NCBI GenBank assembly: GCA_019695095.1
Contig: JAIBAQ010000004.1
Location: 1 to 64,000, forward strand
DNA length: 64,000 nt
Reading direction: 5' to 3'
From: Candidatus Hydrogenedentota bacterium
GTDB taxonomy: Bacteria; Hydrogenedentota; Hydrogenedentia; Hydrogenedentales; SLHB01
The translations under genes and the position numbers were made by a program. Below are positions 27,753 through 35,330 of this stretch, piece after piece. Numbering within the stretch: the stretch's first letter is position 1; each line of letters starts with the position of its first letter. Under the pieces are notes generated by a model. That model saw only the letters and a list, made by a program, of their open reading frames with translations. It was not told where the DNA came from and ran no database searches.

Positions 27753-30026
27753 CTATTGGTTGAGTGCGAGTTTTGCCAAACGTAGCGCGCCGGGCTTCGC
27801 GTGCTTGCCGGTCTCTATTTTGGGGCCCACGCAGCTCGGACAGCCCTCTTTGCAGGAGCAGCCGCTGATCAACGAAATCGCCGCTTCGAGCAGCCGACGG
27901 TGATGCGTGAAGATCTTCTCGCTTATTCCCACACCGCCGGGATAGGTTTCGTAGAGATAGACCGTGGGCTTGTCGGAGAATGGGGCCCGCAGCATGGCAA
28001 ATGCGCGAATATCCGTGGGGTCGCACAGAATCTGTACGGGGGCAACCTGTCGGAGCGTGTTTGCCAGTCCGTGTAGCGCTTCCGAAAGTTCGGTCTCTTT
28101 CAGGTCGAGGCGCTTTGCCAATTCGGCGTCGAACTCGATCCAATACGACGACGTATGCATCGTCGACTCGGGAAGACTGATCTCACCCCAGCCGACGTTT
28201 TCGTGCGTGCCGAACTTGATCTTCTTGTAGATGCTCGGCAGCCAGGTCACGCTGACTTCGCCGCAGAATTTGACGGCTTCGCCTTCCGGTTCTTCGCGGA
28301 AGCGATCCAGGACTTTCATGTCGACTTTGATTTGCGCGTCGGTGTAGTAATCGACATCGACGGGCCGCGCGTACGCTTTGCGATCTTCGAGATCCAGCCG
28401 CTCGATGGTGTATTGCGCGCTTTGGTGGATGTAGATGGCGTTTTGATATACCTCAACGGGCGCGGAAAACAGATCCACCTCGCCGATCACGCGCCCATTC
28501 TGCGATGTGTCGAGAATCACGACATTACCCGGCGCAGCCGTGCGCAGGCTGATGTCTTCGGCGGGATAGGTATCCGCGCTCCAGTGCCACTTGTCGCGCA
28601 CATGACGCAGGATTCGCTGGTCCGCGAGGTACTGCAGGATTTCCTGGGTTGAAGCGGGGTCAAGCCCAAACGCCTCGTTATCTTTGAAGGGAATCTCAAA
28701 CGCGGCGCATTTCAAATGGCTCGTCACGATAATGAGGTTGTTGGGATCGACCGTCGCGTTTTCCGGAGACTGCTCAAAGAAGTACTCGGGGTGATTGATG
28801 ATGTACTGATCGAGCGGGGCGCTCGACGCGACGAGGATGACGAGTGAAACTCCGGAGCGGCGTCCTGCGCGCCCTGCTTGCTGCCACGTGCTGGCGATAC
28901 TCCCGGAGTATCCAACCATGACGCAGACGTCGAGCGAGCCGATGTCGATTCCCAATTCGAGCGCGTTCGTGCTGACGACAGCCATGATTTCGCCGTCGCG
29001 GAGTCCACGTTCGATGGTTCGGCGTTCCGTGGGCAGATAACCTCCGCGATACCCGCGCACGAGATTGTGGTCCTTGCCCAATCGGCGGACAGCGTCCTTC
29101 AAGTAGGTGGTCAGGATTTCCACGCGTAGCCGGCTGCGCGCAAACACGATGGTCTGGATGTTTCTGGAGAGGACCTGCGTGGCGATTCGCGCGGCTTCCT
29201 TGATTGAAGATTGGCGAATGCCTAATTGCGTGTTCACCACCGGCGGGTTGTAGAAGAGAAAATGGCGTTCGCCTGTTGGAGCGCCATTGTTGTCGATGAG
29301 GCGCACGGGTCTCTCGATAATACGTTCAGCCATCTCTTTGGGATTGTTGATGGTGGCGCTACAACAGATGAATCGCGGGTTAGAACCGTAGAATTCGCAA
29401 ATGCGCTTGAGCCTCCGCAGTACATTTGAGAGGTGGCTCCCGAAGACTCCGCGGTAATGATGCAATTCGTCAATCACCACGTATTGAAGATTTTCGAACA
29501 ATTTCATCCAAATGGTGTGATGGGGAAGAATGCCGGTGTGGAGCATGTCGGGATTGGTGACTACGATGTGCCCGGCATTCCGAATGGCTTTGCGCGCCGA
29601 CGCCGGGGTGTCACCGTCGAAGGTGTAGGTGCCGATCTGCACCTTGAGGCCTTCAATCAGCGTTTGCAGTTCGTGCACCTGATCCTGCGAGAGCGCCTTC
29701 GTGGGAAAGAGGTAGAGGGCGCGCGCATCGGAATTTGAGAGGAGCGTATTCAGGACCGGCAAGTTGTAGCAGAGCGTTTTGCCGGAGGCCGTGGGCGTGA
29801 CGACACAGACGTGACCACCCGCCAGGACGGCATCAACCGATTCGCGTTGGTGCGTGTAAAGGTTTTCGATTCCCCTGTTCTTCAGGGCGGTTACGAGTCT
29901 GGGATCGAGCGCATCCGGGAAGCCTGCATACTGCGGCGGCTTCGCGGGGACAGTGCGCCATGCGGTCAGATTGTGCCGGAATGACGTGTCGGCCTTAAGG
30001 CGGTCAATGATTTGCGCGACGTTCAT
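27753..30026 (-). CDS. MrfA/Hrq1-type superfamily 2 DNA helicase
   Basis: This 757-residue helicase belongs to the YprA/MrfA and Hrq1 group, known from Bacillus and yeast for repair of mitomycin-type and crosslink damage. Motif I is TPTASGKT (about 76-83), motif II IDELHH, motif III CSATI, and motif VI QQAGRAGRR. The C-terminal DUF1998-type region ends with four cysteines (723, 725, 729, 732; CSCKEGCPSC) that likely hold zinc. The N-terminal ~60 residues form the usual leader. No MrfB-type exonuclease lies beside it. It is divergent from the FHA-GAF kinase with a 244-bp spacer containing a GGAAGG/CCTTCC stem near 30199-30217. Confidence 0.9.
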   Translation of the reverse strand: MNVAQIIDRLKADTSFRHNLTAWRTVPAKPPQYAGFPDALDPRLVTALKNRGIENLYTHQRESVDAVLAGGHVCVVTPTASGKTLCYNLPVLNTLLSNSDARALYLFPTKALSQDQVHELQTLIEGLKVQIGTYTFDGDTPASARKAIRNAGHIVVTNPDMLHTGILPHHTIWMKLFENLQYVVIDELHHYRGVFGSHLSNVLRRLKRICEFYGSNPRFICCSATINNPKEMAERIIERPVRLIDNNGAPTGERHFLFYNPPVVNTQLGIRQSSIKEAARIATQVLSRNIQTIVFARSRLRVEILTTYLKDAVRRLGKDHNLVRGYRGGYLPTERRTIERGLRDGEIMAVVSTNALELGIDIGSLDVCVMVGYSGSIASTWQQAGRAGRRSGVSLVILVASSAPLDQYIINHPEYFFEQSPENATVDPNNLIIVTSHLKCAAFEIPFKDNEAFGLDPASTQEILQYLADQRILRHVRDKWHWSADTYPAEDISLRTAAPGNVVILDTSQNGRVIGEVDLFSAPVEVYQNAIYIHQSAQYTIERLDLEDRKAYARPVDVDYYTDAQIKVDMKVLDRFREEPEGEAVKFCGEVSVTWLPSIYKKIKFGTHENVGWGEISLPESTMHTSSYWIEFDAELAKRLDLKETELSEALHGLANTLRQVAPVQILCDPTDIRAFAMLRAPFSDKPTVYLYETYPGGVGISEKIFTHHRRLLEAAISLISGCSCKEGCPSCVGPKIETGKHAKPGALRLAKLALNQ

Positions 30027-30270
30027 ATACCGAGGTTACCCGAAGTTGCGAGTTGGCTGAATATATCATCAGTGACGATGTTGGTCAACCAACCGGCTCC
30101 GCATGATATTCGAAACGCCCGATCATGGTACACTTCAGGGTGTGGCCGCGGACATTAGCGTCAAGGCACGGTCCCAGTCTCAAAAATCCTTGCCACGGGG
30201 AAGGTATGTTTCCTTCCGTCAGAAGGTGGCGGCGAGATTCCGGTGGGTGATTGCGGTAGTAGGGTGAAGC

Positions 30271-31821
30271 ATGGCTCAGTTTGAATTGGTTCTGCTTAAG
30301 GGCGAGTCGAGTATCAGTTCCTTTCCAGTCGGCGCAGATGGACTCATAATTGGCCGAGCCTCCGAATGTGACGTGGTCCTGCCTGATTCGATGGTTTCGC
30401 GCCGCCATGCGCGGGTCTACGTCGATGGGGATATGCTGAAGGTCGAGGACCTTGGCGCCCGAAACGGGATCATAGTCAACGGAGAGCGCGTCTCTCGCCT
30501 TCGAATCGAGGAAGGTGACGAGTTGACGGTGGGCACGCATACTTTCCAGGTCTCGCGTCTCACCAAACCCAAAGCTCTCTCGGATACGGGGGCCTTGATC
30601 ACCTTCGAGAAGGCCGGTGACATGTACCAGAAGATGGTGCGTGTGCCAGGCGGCGAATTGCCGATTCTCTACAAAGCCGCGCAGCTGCTGGGGACGGTGT
30701 TCGATCTCGACGATCTTCTCCGGAACATCTTGCAGCTTATCTTTGAGGCAATTCCCGCCAAGCGAGGCTACATCCTCACGATGGACAATGAGACGGCCGA
30801 GCCGGTGATTCGCGCCAGCCTGCCGGAAGAATCCAAGCGATCCAACCCGACGCTGAGCAAGACGCTGATTGACCACGCCGTTACGTTGAAGAACGCAGTA
30901 CTTACCCTCAACGCACAGGAAGACTATTCCGCATCCGACAGTGTTGTTGAGTACGGTATACAATCTGCCATGTGCGTGCCGCTGTGTGGAAGGGAAGCGG
31001 TGGTGGGTGCAGTCTACATCGATTCGGGCGAGTCGGATGTCATCTTCCGAAACGACCACCTTAAGCTGTTGACGGCGATTGGCCGCGTTGCCGGTGTGGC
31101 CGTTGAGAACGCACGCTTGCACCAAGACGCGATTGAGCGCGAACGGCTCGTTGCTATCGGCAAAGCCACGGCGGGTTTGGGCCATAGCATCAAGAACATT
31201 CTTGTCGGCATTAAAGGCGGAGCCGAGTTCATTGACTTGGCGATTGAGACGGGGGAGTGGAAGTATCTGCAAAAGGGATGGCCGCTCATTTGCCGTTCAG
31301 CGGCGCGCATCGAAGATGTTGTCCTCAATCTTTTGGCGTTCTCGCGCGATCGTGAGCCGGAACGCGTTCCAACGGATTTGAATAAAGTGGTAGGCGAGGT
31401 AATCGAAGGTACCTGGTCGTTGGCGGAACGCTCCAAAGTGAAGGTGGATTTCAAGCAAGGCGAGATGACTCCGCTGCAATTAGACAGCCACGGAATTTAT
31501 CTGGCACTGCTTAATCTCATTACAAACGCGATTGAGGCGTGCGAGGAGAACGGCGGCACAGTCACCGTTAAGACCTTGATCGACGACCGAGGCCGAGCGG
31601 TTGTCGAAATCAAGGACAATGGCGTCGGCATCGCCTACGACGCCTTCCCGCGCATCTTCGAAGCCTTCTACAGTACTAAGGGAAGCCGGGGAACGGGTCT
31701 GGGATTGGCGTGCTGCAAGAAGATCATCCAGGAGCACGGAGGCACCGTCTCCTTTGACAGCAGGCCCGGCAAAGGCGCCAGGTTCATGGTAACGTTGCCC
31801 ATCCAGACGCAAGTTGGATAA
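30271..31821 (+). CDS. Cytoplasmic FHA-GAF sensor histidine kinase
   Basis: This 516-residue soluble kinase begins with an FHA domain (about 20-90; IGRASECDVVLPDSMVSRRH has the Arg, Ser and His that contact phospho-Thr). It continues with a GAF domain (about 135-285), a dimerisation helix with GLGHSIKN (H305) and a HATPase_c domain (NLITNAIEA, DNGVGI, GTGLGLACCKKI). No transmembrane segment is seen. The FHA domain implies that it docks on Ser/Thr-phosphorylated partners, a bridge between two kinds of phospho-signalling. No response regulator or Ser/Thr kinase lies in the window. It ends 4 bp before the convergent nucleotidyltransferase gene. Confidence 0.93.
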   Translation: MAQFELVLLKGESSISSFPVGADGLIIGRASECDVVLPDSMVSRRHARVYVDGDMLKVEDLGARNGIIVNGERVSRLRIEEGDELTVGTHTFQVSRLTKPKALSDTGALITFEKAGDMYQKMVRVPGGELPILYKAAQLLGTVFDLDDLLRNILQLIFEAIPAKRGYILTMDNETAEPVIRASLPEESKRSNPTLSKTLIDHAVTLKNAVLTLNAQEDYSASDSVVEYGIQSAMCVPLCGREAVVGAVYIDSGESDVIFRNDHLKLLTAIGRVAGVAVENARLHQDAIERERLVAIGKATAGLGHSIKNILVGIKGGAEFIDLAIETGEWKYLQKGWPLICRSAARIEDVVLNLLAFSRDREPERVPTDLNKVVGEVIEGTWSLAERSKVKVDFKQGEMTPLQLDSHGIYLALLNLITNAIEACEENGGTVTVKTLIDDRGRAVVEIKDNGVGIAYDAFPRIFEAFYSTKGSRGTGLGLACCKKIIQEHGGTVSFDSRPGKGARFMVTLPIQTQVG

Positions 31822-31825
31822 GGGG

Positions 31826-33145
31826 CTAGTTGGCGGCCGATTGGGGCCAGGAACGGAGCACGAAAGCGCGGGCTTCGTCCGGTGAGTGGATTGTCCCTTC
31901 AAGCTGGGCATCTTCCACAGAACTGAGTATCGCCTTAAAGTCCGGACCCGGCTCGTACCCAAGAGCTATCAGGTCGTGGCCCGTAATCAGCGGCGCAGGA
32001 CGGCACTCCTCGGGCTTTAGGTTATTGCAGTACTCTTCAATCCACGCGATAGTGCTCAGGTCGCCGTGGCTTGCCAGGCAATCCAACTTCCCGAGTTCGA
32101 TAAGCTCTTGAAAGCCATCCTCGCGTACGAAGCGCTTGCGTTTGCTTTCGCGCATGCCCGGCGTGTGCGCCAATCGCATGTGTTGTTCAACCAGCCAGGA
32201 TACGCGCTCGGTTTCATGGTTGGACATGCGCAGCCTTCTGCAGATGGCCTCCGCCATGGTTGCGCCTACTTTGTCGTGGTAATTGAAACGTATCCGGTCC
32301 TCTTCCGTGAACGTCTCCGGCTTGCCCACATCGTGGAGCAGGGCGCCCAGTGCGAGTGTGGGCGTGGGATTCTTGAGCAAATCGAGAAGGATCATGGTGT
32401 GGATATACACGTCGCCTTCGGGATGGAATTCCTCGGGCTGTCGAACGCCCTTCATTCGCGACACTTCCGGCAGCACATGCTCTAGAAGTCCGGTATCGTC
32501 CATAAGTTCGAAAGCGCGCCGCGCTCCGCCTTCGGTGAGAATCTTGATAAGTTCGTCTCGAACGCGCTCGGCGCTGGTGTGGCGGATCTGTGCGGCCATC
32601 TCTCGAATTGCCTGAAACGTGTCAGGCTCAATCGAATAACCCAATCGTGCCGCAAATCGTATTCCCCGCATCAGGCGCAGATAGTCTTCGGAGAAGCGCT
32701 CTCTTGGATTGCCCACGGTACGGATAACGCGCGACGATAGGTCGTCCTGTCCGCCGACGTAGTCAATCAGTTTCTCGCTCAGAGGGTCATAGAACAGGGC
32801 ATTGACGGTGAAGTCGCGCCTGAGCGCGTCTTCTTTCTCGTCCGAGAATGTCACGCATGAAGGGTGCCTTCCATCGAGATAGGGCCCGTCCTTGCGAAAC
32901 GTGGTCACTTCATATTGCGCCTGAGGCAGCACGACGAGCTGAACGCCAAAGGCCGCCCCAACCGGGACAGTGCGAGCGAAGAGTCCTGCGACTTCCTCCG
33001 GGCGTGCGTTTGTTGCAATGTCGTAATCCTTGGGAGAGACTCCGAGGAGCATGTCGCGGACGCAGCCGCCGGCAAACAAGGCCCGGTACCCTGCGCGGAC
33101 AAGGGTGTCGCAAATGGCGACCGCGCCCTCACGGATGCTATCCAT
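31826..33145 (-). CDS. CCA-adding/poly(A) polymerase-type tRNA nucleotidyltransferase with HD domain
   Basis: The protein has 439 residues. The class II nucleotidyltransferase head has FAGGCVRDMLLG and DYDIAT, whose Asp pair binds metal. The RRDFTVNAL and DYLRLMRGIRFAARLG segments match the neck region, and ERVRDELIK the following helix. An HD phosphohydrolase domain follows (LLHDVGK, about 265). It probably repairs or builds the 3'-CCA end of tRNA; poly(A) polymerase or A-only adding activity cannot be separated by eye. Its ATG overlaps the upstream membrane-protein gene by 8 bp, so it is the last gene of a three-gene unit. Confidence 0.9.
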   Translation of the reverse strand: MDSIREGAVAICDTLVRAGYRALFAGGCVRDMLLGVSPKDYDIATNARPEEVAGLFARTVPVGAAFGVQLVVLPQAQYEVTTFRKDGPYLDGRHPSCVTFSDEKEDALRRDFTVNALFYDPLSEKLIDYVGGQDDLSSRVIRTVGNPRERFSEDYLRLMRGIRFAARLGYSIEPDTFQAIREMAAQIRHTSAERVRDELIKILTEGGARRAFELMDDTGLLEHVLPEVSRMKGVRQPEEFHPEGDVYIHTMILLDLLKNPTPTLALGALLHDVGKPETFTEEDRIRFNYHDKVGATMAEAICRRLRMSNHETERVSWLVEQHMRLAHTPGMRESKRKRFVREDGFQELIELGKLDCLASHGDLSTIAWIEEYCNNLKPEECRPAPLITGHDLIALGYEPGPDFKAILSSVEDAQLEGTIHSPDEARAFVLRSWPQSAAN

Positions 33146-35330
33146 GACTGGAGGAACTGCGCACGGCAGGCGGGGGCGGGGGAGCGTTGCGAGAGCGCTT
33201 CTCGCGCAAGGTCACGCCCCAGGATATGACCAGCAATATGACCACCACGACAACGCCGCCAAATAGAATCGCGTTTTGAGGATGGCTTTGGCGAAATACG
33301 ACCCAAATCGTTGCGAGGAGAACCAGCAGAGCGACCCAGCGGTACCGGCTTTCGGCAAATAGGGTTCCGAGTATGGCGGCGGTTGCAGCGATTGCGAGCC
33401 AGGCCAGCGGCTGCTGTGACTCCGGGACTTCCGTGACCACTGTAGCGAACGGGACCGTCGCCGCCGCAAACGCGAGCAAGGTGCGGGCTTGCCGTCCCAG
33501 GGGCGAGAGTCCTCGCAATTGGGACGTGGTCAAGTACATCAAACGCTCTGAGACAGCCAAGATGAGCGTGATGCCAAGTGCATAGGCCCAAATCCATGGA
33601 TTATCGGTGATCTCGAAGTGACGCGTGAGGATGCCGTGGACGAATGAGTAGGTGCCCAGTCCAAGGGCAACCAGTGCCGCGCTTTTCAGCGACGTGTATC
33701 GGAGCAGAGCGCCCAGCGCCATCAGCGCGAATCCCAGCCCGCAGTGTCCCAGACTCGCGGAAGGAAGAATATAGATGCGGTTCTGAAGCGTTGCGAGCAT
33801 GACAGTCGCCGCGACATAGGGGATGGATGCGCTGAGGTAATGTTCCGCGGCGCTTACGGCACGGAAACGTTCTGTGAAACGTTCCCAGCGAAACGCGGCG
33901 AAGTATGTGTACAGCGCAACGGCGATGGTGTACTCGGCGAAACGAGGCTGATCGGCGAAGCCGGGCTTGTTTACCGATAAGAAGAAGTAGTAGCCGACGT
34001 GTCCGGCAATGACCAGCAAGACCGCGCCAATCTCTATTTGAGGTGTGCGGAAAACGGCGCCGATAACAGTAAGACCGACTCCGAACATAACAAGAAGATA
34101 CGGCAGCGTGGGAGAGTCGCCGTAGTCGGTGATCGTAAGCGCGAGAATGATGAGCGAAGCGGCCGCCGCATGAAGTAGAGACACGACGGCGCGAGGAATG
34201 TCCCACAAGGTATCTGCCAGAAACCAGTGTCCGCTTACGACGCGTTGTCTGGGGCGCATCCCGTGCACGCGCCTTTCGTAGTACCAGGAGATTGCCAGGA
34301 AAAGGAAGGCCACACCTGCCGCAAGAATCCAGTTTGTGCGGAAATTGACGTCATCGATGGTGAGATCTTGATGTGTCTTAACCGCGTCAATACACATGAT
34401 TGTCGCAATGACCAAGAGAATAATGTCGAGGACTTTTAGAACGACAAAGCCGGACCAATAGTATCCAATCGCCAACAGGAGGCACTCGAAGGCTAGTGCG
34501 ATTAGCAACCATTCGCCCGCAAGAACAAACTGAAGAGCAACATTGAGAAGAATGACCGCTTTCGCTATGAAGAGCCTGACGAGGTAGTTGCGGTGCGCAC
34601 CCAGTGTTTCGGCCCGCCATGCGAACAGCACGGCCAAAACCGCGAATCCGCCATAGACCGCAGCCGTATACGACGAGAACTCGCGATTAACGACTTGCGC
34701 CAGGAAAACGTAGAACGCGGCGGCATTGAGAATGGCGAGCAACGCATGACGCCTCTTACCTCTACCGAAACGGCGCGAGTCCCGAATGCACAGGTCATTG
34801 AATAGCCAGTAACACAACGTGAGCAACGTCAACGACAGTATTGCCCACGTTGTATCGCTCAGTACCACGTCCACCGGCCGTCTCTCGAAGAACCACCCAA
34901 ACGTGCTGTAGATAGTTGTAAGGGCAAGAAGCATAAACATGCTCCATTTGCCCATCAGATACGCAAAGATGGCGAGCGCGGCAAGACACGCGCAGGCGAG
35001 CAGCGGGATGTTGAGGTTCATCACGGCCAAATCTCTGAACGGAGAATCGGAACCCAGAAGGGTGGTCGATTCCTCGCGCAACGACAAGGCCACGGCGCAG
35101 CCGACCATCAGGGTCATGATGACGAGGATAATGCGCGCCATGACGAAGCGCCCTTTCACGGGCATATATACCGGGGGCGGATCGTTGGCGCGGCGGCCAC
35201 GCGTTGACTGGGCTTCCCGGTCGGCTCGCAGTTGCTCCACCTGAAGCGTCAGGTTCTTTACCTGAGACTCCAGTTCGCGTATCCGCTCTTGCGGCTTTGA
35301 TTGGCCTTCTTCTGGCATGCCCTCACTCAT
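33138..35330 (-). CDS. Large polytopic membrane protein (DUF2339-like)
   Basis: The protein has 730 residues. The N-terminal ~45 residues form a likely coiled coil (ERIRELESQVKNLTLQVEQL), then an Arg-rich linker, then roughly 20 hydrophobic helices to the C-terminus, which ends in a short basic/Pro/Ser tail. This coiled-coil-plus-many-helices design matches DUF2339-type proteins of unknown function. ATG 35330 overlaps the stop of the upstream secreted-protein gene (ATGA), so translation is coupled; an in-frame ATG at 35363 would overlap it more. No transport or enzyme motif is seen. Confidence 0.75.
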   Translation of the reverse strand: MSEGMPEEGQSKPQERIRELESQVKNLTLQVEQLRADREAQSTRGRRANDPPPVYMPVKGRFVMARIILVIMTLMVGCAVALSLREESTTLLGSDSPFRDLAVMNLNIPLLACACLAALAIFAYLMGKWSMFMLLALTTIYSTFGWFFERRPVDVVLSDTTWAILSLTLLTLCYWLFNDLCIRDSRRFGRGKRRHALLAILNAAAFYVFLAQVVNREFSSYTAAVYGGFAVLAVLFAWRAETLGAHRNYLVRLFIAKAVILLNVALQFVLAGEWLLIALAFECLLLAIGYYWSGFVVLKVLDIILLVIATIMCIDAVKTHQDLTIDDVNFRTNWILAAGVAFLFLAISWYYERRVHGMRPRQRVVSGHWFLADTLWDIPRAVVSLLHAAAASLIILALTITDYGDSPTLPYLLVMFGVGLTVIGAVFRTPQIEIGAVLLVIAGHVGYYFFLSVNKPGFADQPRFAEYTIAVALYTYFAAFRWERFTERFRAVSAAEHYLSASIPYVAATVMLATLQNRIYILPSASLGHCGLGFALMALGALLRYTSLKSAALVALGLGTYSFVHGILTRHFEITDNPWIWAYALGITLILAVSERLMYLTTSQLRGLSPLGRQARTLLAFAAATVPFATVVTEVPESQQPLAWLAIAATAAILGTLFAESRYRWVALLVLLATIWVVFRQSHPQNAILFGGVVVVVILLVISWGVTLREKRSRNAPPPPPAVRSSSSHG

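Noticed and set aside
30120-30260. Possible riboswitch upstream of the FHA-GAF kinase
   Set aside because: There is only one imperfect GGAAGG/CCTTCC stem and no conserved riboswitch core sequence.
30085-31272. Open frame of 395 codons on the minus strand
   Set aside because: It is antisense to the FHA-GAF kinase, whose domains are certain.
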